Shown here: positions 43,909 through 52,034 of the stretch, in pieces
How the letters are laid out: the number at the start of each line of letters is the position of its first letter
How positions within the stretch are numbered: position 1 is the stretch's first letter
NCBI GenBank assembly: GCA_026129095.1
Contig: JAHCIT010000009.1
Coordinates: 96,915 to 160,914 of the forward strand
Reading direction: 5' to 3'
Origin: Deltaproteobacteria bacterium
GTDB lineage: Bacteria > JAGRBM01 > JAHCIT01
Length of the DNA: 64,000 nt
Program-made: the position numbers and the translations under genes
Notes under the pieces: generated by a model
The model's input: only the letters and a program-made list of their open reading frames with translations
Told to the model about the DNA's origin: nothing
Database searches by the model: none

Positions 43909-45087
43909 CTAACTCTTCAAAAGATCGGCCACGCGATTAAGCCCGTGCAGGTCGGAGATGTCGGAATCAAGCTCCTCGACCCAGTGAAGGAACCGACCGG
44001 AAGGCAGCCGGCGGCGGACCAGATCGACATTGCGGCGGTCGTTGGCAAGCTGAATCTGGTGGAGCGCAAGATTCCGGGCAAGATGCGACATCACCGGGCG
44101 CAGGTCGCTCCCCGCCCCCAGCTGTCTCATAAGTTCCGGAACGAGCGTTTCGTCCACCCGGTCCAGTTCAGCCACCCGGCCGGGCAGATATCCTTCGGGA
44201 AGTTCTCCAACGAAATCCTTGCGGGTACGGTTGACAATAACACCGCTGGTATCGATTCCCATGCGGCGGAGCGTATCGACAAGGAAAAGAGCCTCCTCCA
44301 CCGTGATCAGGTTCGTGCTCGTCACCACGAAAAACCCGCACTCGGAGGACCGGAACGCCCGTGACACCTGGTCTGAACGCTCGCCGAAGCCGCCCATCAG
44401 GTTGCTGAATGCGAGAAAGAACTCCGCCGCATCGCGGATGGCATGTTCACCTGTGACAAGCGCAGCCGTTCGAAAAAACAACCCCTTGCCCAGCTTGGCA
44501 AGCGAGAACCCGCTCCGGCCCGACGCCCGCATGGCTTCCACCATCAGCTTGATCATCGGATTGTCTTCCAGGATGCCGTGCCAGCGTTCCGGAGCGGTCA
44601 CGAAATCAATGGCGTGCTTGGCCGGCGGCGTGTCAATGATCACGAGATCGTAGTCGCGCTCGTGGTACAGTTCATGGAACTTTTCCATCGCCATGTAGTC
44701 TGGCGATCCCGACAGGGCGCTCGAACCGTGCACGTAGGCCGAGTTGGCAAAAATGGTCCGTGCGACGTCCTCGCTAGGAGACCGGCGCCGGATGAGATCG
44801 TCAAAGGTTTTCTTCGGGTTCAGCATCATGGCGTAGAGTTCGCCACGCACCTCGCAGCCCAGTATTCCTGCCGCGTCCACACGGCACTCGGCATTGTCAT
44901 CAAGCACGACACCCAGTGCACTCGCCAGCCGCCGGGCCGGATCGACCGTCATGACAATGACCTTGCGCCCCTCGCGGGCCGCGAGCAGCGCCAGCGCGGC
45001 GCTCGTCGTCGTCTTTCCGACGCCGCCGGAACCGCAGACAATAATGGCCTTCTTCGAGCGGACCGCCTCCAGTACCGAACCACTCAT
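43909..45087 (-). CDS. ArsA/Get3-type ATPase without the signature lysine
   Basis: The 392 residues carry the P-loop CGSGGVGKTTTSAALA (19-30). The position of the signature lysine, normally GKGGVGKT, is Ser20. Switch regions are VMTVDPARRLASALG and YDLVIIDTPPAKHAIDF. The C-terminal half is helical (FLAFSNLMGGFGERSDQV). ArsA/Get3 proteins are dimeric ATPases for oxyanion transport or tail-anchored protein handling. Its ATG overlaps the stop of the second ArsA-like gene by four bases, so the two probably form a heterodimer. No arsenite gene is adjacent, so an arsenical role is unlikely. Confidence 0.87.
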   Translation of the reverse strand: MSGSVLEAVRSKKAIIVCGSGGVGKTTTSAALALLAAREGRKVIVMTVDPARRLASALGVVLDDNAECRVDAAGILGCEVRGELYAMMLNPKKTFDDLIRRRSPSEDVARTIFANSAYVHGSSALSGSPDYMAMEKFHELYHERDYDLVIIDTPPAKHAIDFVTAPERWHGILEDNPMIKLMVEAMRASGRSGFSLAKLGKGLFFRTAALVTGEHAIRDAAEFFLAFSNLMGGFGERSDQVSRAFRSSECGFFVVTSTNLITVEEALFLVDTLRRMGIDTSGVIVNRTRKDFVGELPEGYLPGRVAELDRVDETLVPELMRQLGAGSDLRPVMSHLARNLALHQIQLANDRRNVDLVRRRLPSGRFLHWVEELDSDISDLHGLNRVADLLKS

Positions 45088-46052
45088 GCGATCTGCGTCT
45101 CCAGGCAGCGGGCGACTTCGTGAATCGTCGTCTTGTCGAACCTTTCGGCATAAATGAACGGCACCCGCACCACCGGAACTCCCTGTGGCCTGAGCTTTTC
45201 CACATGGGACGCCTCAACGGCGTGACGCTGGTTCCAGAGCCGCTCACATTCGGTAAGCGCACGGAGAATCCGGTGTTCGGGCGCATCGCTTTTCGCCGTC
45301 CTGAGGGCCAGTTCCCGCACCTGGGCGGCAGCGGCTTCCTGCTCGGCCGGCACAGCCCGGTCGTGGAGCGCATTCAGAAACGTGCAACCGATACTGATCT
45401 CCATCGTATCCCGTATCGACTGGATGAACTCCATCGTCTCCACCACCGGCATTTCCTGGGCGATGGTGACGAGATTCAGCTGGGTCCGGCGGGAATCCAT
45501 CAGGAAACTGTTTACCCCCCGCGCAACCTGGATGAGCGGCCCCACCTTCACGATATCAATCAGCGTTTGGGGCATCTGGAGGAAGAAAAGCCCGTGTCCG
45601 GTGGGCGGGGCATCGTAAACAATCAGGTCGAACCGCTTGTGTCCGCGCCGGTCCTTTTCCTCGGAAAACCCATGGATCGCGAGAATGATGAGCAGTTCCT
45701 TCACGCCGGGTGCCGCCGCGTAGGCCATCTTCACGAAGTCGGCATTGAATATGGCCCGCACCACGGTTCTGACCCGCACGATCCCGGTGATGTAATCCTC
45801 AAGGGCCTGGTCGGCGTTCAGCGAAGCGCCCCAGAGATTAGGAAAGATCTCCCGCGGGGTATGCCCCATCGGCGGCACCTGGAAGATTTCGTGCAGACGG
45901 CCGAACGAGTCGGCCTTGGTGTCGCTCTCGACGAGCAGAACCCGCTTGCCCTTCCGGGCGGCAAGCACGGCCAAGGCAGCCGACAATGTGGACTTCCCCA
46001 CGCCGCCTTTGCCTGAATTGATCAGCAGGGACTTGTCGAGCAGCGGTACCAT
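45084..46052 (-). CDS. ArsA/Get3-type ATPase with intact deviant Walker A
   Basis: The 322 residues start with LLINSGKGGVGKSTLSAALA, in which both lysines (K15 and K20) are present. VLLVESDTKADSFGRL, DLIVYDAPPTGHGLFFLQMP and a C-terminal helical domain follow. It is shorter than its partner by 70 residues. The pair resembles two-gene 'anion-transporting ATPase' loci of several bacteria whose function is not settled. Only this subunit has the lysine that normally reaches across the dimer, which fits a heterodimer with one competent site. The zinc-ribbon gene lies 102 bases upstream. Confidence 0.87.
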   Translation of the reverse strand: MVPLLDKSLLINSGKGGVGKSTLSAALAVLAARKGKRVLLVESDTKADSFGRLHEIFQVPPMGHTPREIFPNLWGASLNADQALEDYITGIVRVRTVVRAIFNADFVKMAYAAAPGVKELLIILAIHGFSEEKDRRGHKRFDLIVYDAPPTGHGLFFLQMPQTLIDIVKVGPLIQVARGVNSFLMDSRRTQLNLVTIAQEMPVVETMEFIQSIRDTMEISIGCTFLNALHDRAVPAEQEAAAAQVRELALRTAKSDAPEHRILRALTECERLWNQRHAVEASHVEKLRPQGVPVVRVPFIYAERFDKTTIHEVARCLETQIA

Positions 46053-46154
46053 TCACACCCGGCGCAGAAGAAGGAATGCCGGGAGGCTAACACCAAATCA
46101 CCCCGCCGCAAAACCGGCAGGGCTTCCATAAATGCCCGCGGGCAGGCGTATCAG

Positions 46155-46484
46155 CTACTTCTTGAAGAAGTTGATAATGCCCTTCATCACGTTCTTGTCC
46201 GAACCGGCGACCAATTCCAGTTCGCCGTTGTCGAACCCGATGTAGCCGCAATCGTCGCACTTGTCGGCGACAACAACCTTGAAGTTGAACTCGCTCATGT
46301 GGCCGCCGCACTTGGGGCAGCGCATCCAGTGGGTTTCCTTGCGCTTTTGCAGTTCAAGCTGGGCCTTCTCCCTGTCAAGCTTCTCGCGGAGCTTCGACAA
46401 CCGTTCGGCGTCCTGCTGCTTGAAATACTCTTCCTCAAGTGAAACGGCTTCCTGGGCGGTCAGTTTTTTCAGGTTGTCAGACAT
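46155..46484 (-). CDS. Zinc-ribbon (zf-TFIIB-like) protein
   Basis: The 109 residues begin with an acidic-basic coiled coil (AQEAVSLEEEYFKQQDAERLSKLREKLDRE). A single zinc ribbon follows: MRCPKCGG near residue 54 and DKCDDCGYIGFD about 20 residues later, forming CxxC-x18-CxxC. The zf-TFIIB family has no agreed function. The protein might bind nucleic acid or act as a small adaptor. It is followed by the two ArsA genes on the same strand and may be co-transcribed with them. Confidence 0.85.
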   Translation of the reverse strand: MSDNLKKLTAQEAVSLEEEYFKQQDAERLSKLREKLDREKAQLELQKRKETHWMRCPKCGGHMSEFNFKVVVADKCDDCGYIGFDNGELELVAGSDKNVMKGIINFFKK

Positions 46485-46738
46485 GGCGTTTTGGAGGTGA
46501 ACCTTTCTTCATCGCGCCCGCCCCGGTGATGCGGACGGTTTGCATTGGCCAATGTGCGCGTCCCGTGGTTTCTTGTCAACGGCTGGACCACGAACCCCGA
46601 AACCGGATGACTGTAACTGACTCAGCAGTCAGCGGGCAGACGGTGACTGTTTTTTCTCCTCTGGACGCCCATGCTAGTTTGTCATGGCTGTATGGGGCCC
46701 CGGTCAACAGGGCTCCTGGGCTGCAGGTACAGGATCAG
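46485..46738 (+). other. Divergent intergenic region before the mutase gene
   Basis: These 254 bases separate the leftward zinc-ribbon gene from the rightward mutase gene. CTGACT-CAGC-AGTCAG (46617-46632) is a perfect 6-bp inverted repeat. I see no cobalamin-riboswitch landmarks and no strong promoter. The mutase frame is open through here, but its conserved sequence starts only after 46739. Confidence 0.4.
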
Positions 46739-48754
46739 ATGGCAGAGAAAACCGCTTCCCCGAGCCGCAAGCGTGAAAACCCCTGGGTCATGCGGACCTA
46801 TTCGGGACATTCATCGGCAAAGGCATCCAACGAACTTTACCGGACCAACCTCGCCAAGGGGCAAACGGGGCTGTCTATCGCCTTCGATCTTCCCACCCAG
46901 ACGGGATACGACTCGGACGACCCGATGGCGCGGGGCGAGGTGGGCAAGGTCGGCGTTCCTGTGTCGCACCTGGGTGACATGGAGACGCTGCTGGACCAGA
47001 TACCGCTGGACCGGATGAACACCTCGATGACGATCAACGCAACGGCGGCCTGGCTGCTTGCGCTCTATGCCGCCACGGCAAAAAAACAGGGCGTGGGCCT
47101 GAACCTTCTTCAAGGCACCACGCAGAACGACATCATCAAGGAATACCTGTCCCGCGGCACACACATCTATCCGCCGGGCCCATCCATGCGGCTCATCACC
47201 GACATGGTTGCCTATACGGTGACCGAGATCCCCAAGTGGAACCCCATCAACATCTGCAGCTACCATCTTCAGGAAGCCGGGGCCACGCCGGTCCAGGAAC
47301 TTGCCTACGCCCTCTGTACCGCCATCGCCGTACTCGACGCGACCAGGGCATCCAGAAAAGTCCCCGCCAGCCAGTTTCCCGAAGTGGTGGGCCGCATCAG
47401 CTTCTTCTGCAACGCCGGTATCCGGTTTGTCGAGGAGTGCTGCAAGATGCGGGCTTTCGTGGAACTGTGGGACCGGATTACCTGGGACCGCTACGGCGTG
47501 CAGGACCCGAAGCTCCGCCGGTTCCGCTACGGAGTCCAGGTGAACTCGCTGGGACTCACCGAAAGCCAGCCCGAGAACAACATCCAGCGTATCGTTCTCC
47601 AGATGCTCGCTGTGACGCTCTCCAAGGATGCCCGTGCGCGTGCAATCCAGCTTCCGGCGTGGAACGAGGCGCTCGGCCTTCCCCGCAGGTGGGACCAGCA
47701 GTGGTCGCTCCGCATCCAGCAGGTACTGGCCCTGGAAACCGATCTCCTCGAGTACGACGACATCCTGAATGGCTCGCATGTGATCGGCGAGAAGGTGACC
47801 GGTCTTGTGGCCGAAGCCGAAGCCGAGATCGCCAAGGTGGAAGCCATGGGCGGAACGCTCAAGGCGGTCGAGAACGGCTACATCAAGGAGCAGCTTGTCG
47901 CATCCAACGCCCGGCGGGTCCGGGCCATTGAGAGCGGCGAAATCACGGTTGTGGGCGTCAACAAGTTCCGGGAAACGGAACCCTCTCCCCTGCAGACCGG
48001 CTCCAGCGACGACATTCTGGTAGTGGACGCATCTGCCGAACGCGAACAGATCGAGCGTCTCAACCGCTGGCGCAGCCAGCGGGATGCCGCGAAGGTCCGT
48101 TCCGCCATCGACAAGCTGAAGAGCGCCGCCGCCGGCGACACCAACATCATGCCCGCCTCCATCGAGGCTGCCCTCGCCGGCGTCACCACCGGGGAGTGGG
48201 CACAGGCCCTCAGGGATGTTTTCGGGGAGTGGCGGGCCCCGACCGGAGTCTCCGGCGCCCTGCGGGCCATTTCCGGCCAGAAGCGCTCCGACAAGGAGAC
48301 AGCAGTGCTGGAGCGGCAGCAGGCGGTTGCCAAGCAGATCGGCCACCCGGTCCGGTTCCTGGTGGGCAAGCCGGGACTCGACGGCCACTCCAACGGTGCC
48401 GAGCAGGTCGCCGTCGCGGCCCGGAACGCCGGCATGGAGGTGATCTACGAGGGTATCCGCCTGACGCCGGAACAGATTGCCAAGACGGCCGTCGAGGAGA
48501 ACGTGGACGTGGTGGGCCTTTCGATCCTGTCCGGCTCGCACGCCGAACTGGTCCCGGAAGTGATTTCCCGCCTGAGGGAGCGTGGCGCGGCCGACATACC
48601 GGTCATCGTCGGCGGCATCCTGCCGGAGCCCGATCAGAAGCGGCTTCTGGAGGCGGGAGCTGCCCGCTGCTACAGCCCCAAGGATTACGAACTGACGGCC
48701 ATCATGGGCGATATCATTGAACTGGTGGCCTCACGGAACCGGAAGGCCAGCTAG
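46739..48754 (+). CDS. B12-dependent acyl-CoA mutase, MeaA/ethylmalonyl-CoA mutase type
   Basis: From ATG 46739 the protein has 671 residues. The catalytic barrel reads NPWVMRTYSGHSSAKASNELY, LSIAFDLPTQTGYDSDDP, NTSMTINATAAWLLALY and LQGTTQNDIIKEYLSRGT. The C-terminal cobalamin domain has D548-G-H550-S-N-G553 in GKPGLDGHSNG. MTYS-like active-site sequences and fusion of both domains without an extra N-terminal extension fit the MeaA / ethylmalonyl-CoA mutase group better than methylmalonyl-CoA mutase. It catalyses a carbon-skeleton rearrangement of a branched dicarboxylic acyl-CoA. glmU follows after 11 bases. Substrate assignment is inference. Confidence 0.87.
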   Translation: MAEKTASPSRKRENPWVMRTYSGHSSAKASNELYRTNLAKGQTGLSIAFDLPTQTGYDSDDPMARGEVGKVGVPVSHLGDMETLLDQIPLDRMNTSMTINATAAWLLALYAATAKKQGVGLNLLQGTTQNDIIKEYLSRGTHIYPPGPSMRLITDMVAYTVTEIPKWNPINICSYHLQEAGATPVQELAYALCTAIAVLDATRASRKVPASQFPEVVGRISFFCNAGIRFVEECCKMRAFVELWDRITWDRYGVQDPKLRRFRYGVQVNSLGLTESQPENNIQRIVLQMLAVTLSKDARARAIQLPAWNEALGLPRRWDQQWSLRIQQVLALETDLLEYDDILNGSHVIGEKVTGLVAEAEAEIAKVEAMGGTLKAVENGYIKEQLVASNARRVRAIESGEITVVGVNKFRETEPSPLQTGSSDDILVVDASAEREQIERLNRWRSQRDAAKVRSAIDKLKSAAAGDTNIMPASIEAALAGVTTGEWAQALRDVFGEWRAPTGVSGALRAISGQKRSDKETAVLERQQAVAKQIGHPVRFLVGKPGLDGHSNGAEQVAVAARNAGMEVIYEGIRLTPEQIAKTAVEENVDVVGLSILSGSHAELVPEVISRLRERGAADIPVIVGGILPEPDQKRLLEAGAARCYSPKDYELTAIMGDIIELVASRNRKAS

Positions 48755-48765
48755 GCCGCACTCCT

Positions 48766-50178
48766 ATGGCACGTAAACTTGGCGTCATCGTCCTCGCCGC
48801 CGGTGAGGGCAAGCGGATGCACTCACCAGTGGCCAAGGTTCTGCATCCCGTCTGCGGACGGCCGATGCTGGACCGCGTGCTGGACGCCGCCGCCGGTCTG
48901 ACACCGGGAGAAACCGTGGTTGTGGTCTCTCCGCTCCGGCCGGAAGTGAAAACCCATGCCGAAGGCCGGGGATTCCGGACTGAGATCCAGAAAAGGCCTT
49001 TGGGTACTGGGGATGCCGTCAGGGCCGGGCTCGCAGGGCTCCGCACGGCGGATGACATCCTTGTGGTCTGCGGAGATACACCACTGCTCGATACCGGTAC
49101 GCTGAGGGAGTTCGTGAGGTTTCACCACAGCTCGGAAGCCGCCATATCGGTCCTTACTGCCAACGTGGAAAGCCCTACCGGGTATGGACGCGTCATCAGG
49201 GGCCCCGGCGGAGACGTCGAACGGATTGCCGAGGAAAAAGATGCCACGCGGGACGAAAAAGCCGTCCGCGAGATCAACTCCGGCGTGTACGTCTTCGGGA
49301 GAAAGGATCTCGCCCGCTGGATTGCCGGCCTGCGGCCGGCCAACAGCCAGAACGAATACTATCTCACCGACACCGTGGGCCTTGCCCGCGGCGAGCATTC
49401 CAGGATCGCCGCCTGGAAGATCGAGACCGCCGCCCGCGTGAAAGGCGTCAACACCCAGGCCGAGCGCCGCGAGGCGGAAGCCTGGCTCTATGAATGGACG
49501 ATCGGAAAACTCATGGCTGCCGGAGTCGTGGTGGATGCAGGAGTTTCTCCCCGTGTCGATCCGGAAGCGGCGGTGGCGCCCGGCGCGGAGCTGGGTTCGG
49601 GCGTGGAAATCCGTTCCGGTTCAGTCGTCGGAAAAGGCACACGGATAGATACCGGCTCGATCATCGAAAGCAGCTCGGTTGGTGCGGGCACCCACATCAA
49701 GCCCTACTCGGTCCTGTCCGGTTCAGAGGTCGGCAAGGAGTGCGAGATCGGCCCCTTCGCCCGGCTCCGGCCCGGCAGCCGGATCGGCGACGGCTGCAAG
49801 ATCGGCAACTTCGTTGAAACCAAGAAGTCGGTCTTCGGCAAGGGGTCAAAGGCGTCGCATCTGGCCTATATCGGCGACGCGAAGATCGGGAAAAACGTCA
49901 ACCTGGGCTGCGGTACGATCACCTGCAATTATGACGGCTACCAGAAGCACGAAACGGTCATCGGCGATGACGTGTTCATTGGCTCCGATTCGCAGCTCGT
50001 CGCGCCGGTCACGGTGGGCCGTGGGGCATATGTCGCCAGCGGATCAACCATAACGGAAAATGTCCCGGCCGATGCCCTCGCCATCGCCCGGAGCCGCCAG
50101 GCGGTAAAGCCTGGCCGCGCAAAAGCCCTTCGCAAGCGGCTCTCCGCCGGAACCCGGCCACGGAAGGCGAAGAAGTAG
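48766..50178 (+). CDS. glmU: Bifunctional GlcN-1-P acetyltransferase / GlcNAc-1-P uridyltransferase
   Basis: In this 470-residue protein the N-terminal pyrophosphorylase shows VIVLAAGEGKRMHSPVAKVLHPVCGRPML, VVCGDTPLLD and NSQNEYYLTD. From about residue 260, left-handed beta-helix hexapeptide repeats carry the acetyltransferase site: FARLRPGSRIGDGCKIGNFVETKKS, LAYIGDAKIG and GCGTITCNYDG. It makes UDP-GlcNAc for peptidoglycan and LPS. glmS starts one base after its stop, so the pathway enzymes are coupled. Confidence 0.96.
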   Translation: MARKLGVIVLAAGEGKRMHSPVAKVLHPVCGRPMLDRVLDAAAGLTPGETVVVVSPLRPEVKTHAEGRGFRTEIQKRPLGTGDAVRAGLAGLRTADDILVVCGDTPLLDTGTLREFVRFHHSSEAAISVLTANVESPTGYGRVIRGPGGDVERIAEEKDATRDEKAVREINSGVYVFGRKDLARWIAGLRPANSQNEYYLTDTVGLARGEHSRIAAWKIETAARVKGVNTQAERREAEAWLYEWTIGKLMAAGVVVDAGVSPRVDPEAAVAPGAELGSGVEIRSGSVVGKGTRIDTGSIIESSSVGAGTHIKPYSVLSGSEVGKECEIGPFARLRPGSRIGDGCKIGNFVETKKSVFGKGSKASHLAYIGDAKIGKNVNLGCGTITCNYDGYQKHETVIGDDVFIGSDSQLVAPVTVGRGAYVASGSTITENVPADALAIARSRQAVKPGRAKALRKRLSAGTRPRKAKK

Positions 50179-50179
50179 C

Positions 50180-52000
50180 ATGTGCGGAATCGTCGGATAC
50201 ATGGGGCCGCGCCCCGCCGTGCCGGTCGTGATCGAGGGACTCCGCCGCCTCCAGTACCGCGGCTACGATTCAGCGGGTGTGGCCGTCCATACGGATGGCG
50301 GACTCTGCATTGTGCGCGCCACGGGCAAGCTGATCGAACTGGAAAAAAAGCTCGACGCCGAACCTCTGTCGGGACATCTTGCACTGGGTCACACGCGATG
50401 GGCCACTCACGGCCGCCCCAGCGAAACCAATGCCCATCCGCACCGGACCGGCGGCGTGGCCGTCATCCACAACGGCATCTTCGAGAATGCCGAGCAGATC
50501 AAGGCGCGCCTCACGGGCAACGGCAGCCGGTTTCACAGCGAAACCGACACGGAAGTCCTCGCGCATCTGGTCCATAGCTCCCTGCGCACCGCGAAAAATC
50601 TCGCCGAGGCGGTTCGCAAATCGCTCCAGAAGCTCAAGGGAAGCTATGCCGTGGCCGTGATGTCGGAATCCACTCCCGGCACGCTGGTGGGAGCGCGAAG
50701 CGGCGCGCCGCTCATCGTCGGGATCGGTGAGGTTCCCGGCGAGTACATTCTCGCCAGCGACCTCCCCGCCCTGCTCCCCTTTACCCGCCGGGTGATCTTC
50801 CTGGACGATGGCGACATTGCTGAAATCACACCAAAGGGAATCACCGTCACGACAATGGACGGGAAAAAGGTCCGCCGGGCAGTGACGCAGGTCGAAATGG
50901 ATCCCGTCTCGGCCGAAAAGGGCGGCTACAAGCATTTCATGCTCAAGGAGATCCATGAGCAGCCGGTGGCCGTGTCCGATGCCCTCACCGGACGGCTCAC
51001 GGCCAGGGGACTGTCGTTCCCGGCCGGGAAACTCGACCTCCAGAAAATCGACCGGGTCATCATCCTGGGGTGCGGCACATCCTGGCACGCGGCCCAGATT
51101 GGCCGCCAGTGGATCGAGCAGCTTGCCCGCCTTCCCGCGAGCGCCGAGGTAGCCAGCGAGTTCCGCTACCGGGATCCCGTGGTCTCGAAGTCCACGCTGG
51201 CCATCGCCGTGAGCCAGTCCGGCGAAACCGCCGACACCCTCCAGGCACTCCGGCTCGCCAGCGAGCGCGGAGCGCAAACGCTGGCCATCGTGAATGCGCT
51301 CGGCTCCACCATGACCCGCGAGGCGGATGAAACCCTGCTGATGCACGCCGGTCCGGAGATCGGCGTCGCCAGCACCAAGTGCTTTACGAATGCGCTGGTA
51401 TGCCTGCTGCTGGCCGCCATGGAACTGGCCCGGATCCGCCGCAAGCTGGCGCCTGTCGGCCAGCAGCGTATCTTGCGCGAACTGAAACATCTCCCCGTCT
51501 GGCTGGAAAAGGTTCTCCGGCTGGAGTCCGAGATCGAAAAACTCGCCATCCGGCACCGGGAAGCGCGCAACTTCCTGTTTCTGGGCAGAGGCGATCTTGC
51601 TCCCGTCGCGCTGGAAGGCGCACTCAAGCTGAAGGAAGTAAGCTACATCCACGCCGAGGGTTACCCTGCCGGCGAAATGAAGCACGGTCCCATCGCCATG
51701 CTGGACCGCTCCTTCCCGGTAGTGAGTATCATGCGGAAGGGCGCCCAGCTCGACAAAACCGCTTCCAATCTTGCAGAGGTCCGTGCCAGGGAGGCTCCGG
51801 TCATCGTCATTGCAGACCGTGCCGGCGCGAAGCTTGCCGCCAGCGGAGACGACCTCATCACCGTTCCCGACACCGGCGATCTCGTCGCCCCCATCATCCT
51901 GTCGGTGCCGCTCCAGCTCTTTGCCTATCATGTGGCGGTCCATAACGGCTGCGATGTGGACCAGCCGAGAAATCTGGCCAAATCGGTCACAGTTGAATGA
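50180..52000 (+). CDS. glmS: Glutamine--fructose-6-phosphate aminotransferase
   Basis: The 606 residues begin MCGIVGY, with the Cys that becomes the N-terminal nucleophile of the glutaminase domain. HTRWATHGRPSETNAHPH and NGIFENAEQIK follow. Two SIS isomerase domains hold VIILGCGTSWHAAQIG and LFLGRGDLAPVALEGALKLKEVSYIHAEGYPAGEMKHGPIA, with the C-terminal AKSVTVE. It provides glucosamine-6-phosphate, the precursor GlmU needs two steps later. With only one base between it and glmU there is no room for a glmS ribozyme. Confidence 0.97.
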   Translation: MCGIVGYMGPRPAVPVVIEGLRRLQYRGYDSAGVAVHTDGGLCIVRATGKLIELEKKLDAEPLSGHLALGHTRWATHGRPSETNAHPHRTGGVAVIHNGIFENAEQIKARLTGNGSRFHSETDTEVLAHLVHSSLRTAKNLAEAVRKSLQKLKGSYAVAVMSESTPGTLVGARSGAPLIVGIGEVPGEYILASDLPALLPFTRRVIFLDDGDIAEITPKGITVTTMDGKKVRRAVTQVEMDPVSAEKGGYKHFMLKEIHEQPVAVSDALTGRLTARGLSFPAGKLDLQKIDRVIILGCGTSWHAAQIGRQWIEQLARLPASAEVASEFRYRDPVVSKSTLAIAVSQSGETADTLQALRLASERGAQTLAIVNALGSTMTREADETLLMHAGPEIGVASTKCFTNALVCLLLAAMELARIRRKLAPVGQQRILRELKHLPVWLEKVLRLESEIEKLAIRHREARNFLFLGRGDLAPVALEGALKLKEVSYIHAEGYPAGEMKHGPIAMLDRSFPVVSIMRKGAQLDKTASNLAEVRAREAPVIVIADRAGAKLAASGDDLITVPDTGDLVAPIILSVPLQLFAYHVAVHNGCDVDQPRNLAKSVTVE

Positions 52001-52034
52001 ACCCCGGCCCGTTTGCGGCTACAACACCTCCGGC

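Noticed and set aside
43909..46052. Arsenite-resistance operon
   Set aside because: Two ArsA-like ATPases are present, but there is no arsB, arsC, arsD or arsR. The proteins are single-domain and paired with a zinc-ribbon gene.
46612..46622. TGTAACTGACT, identical to eleven bases of the CRISPR repeat
   Set aside because: The similarity ends there, no promoter or terminator accompanies it, and it is 22 kb from the locus; chance is sufficient.
46485..46738. Possible cobalamin riboswitch before the B12-dependent mutase
   Set aside because: I could not find a B12-box-like sequence or the expected multi-stem arrangement.
46811..48541. 576-codon antisense open frame inside the mutase gene
   Set aside because: The plus strand encodes an unmistakable B12-dependent mutase; the antisense frame is a by-product of high GC content.
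50179..50179. glmS ribozyme
   Set aside because: Only one base separates glmU from glmS, so no upstream regulatory RNA can fit.
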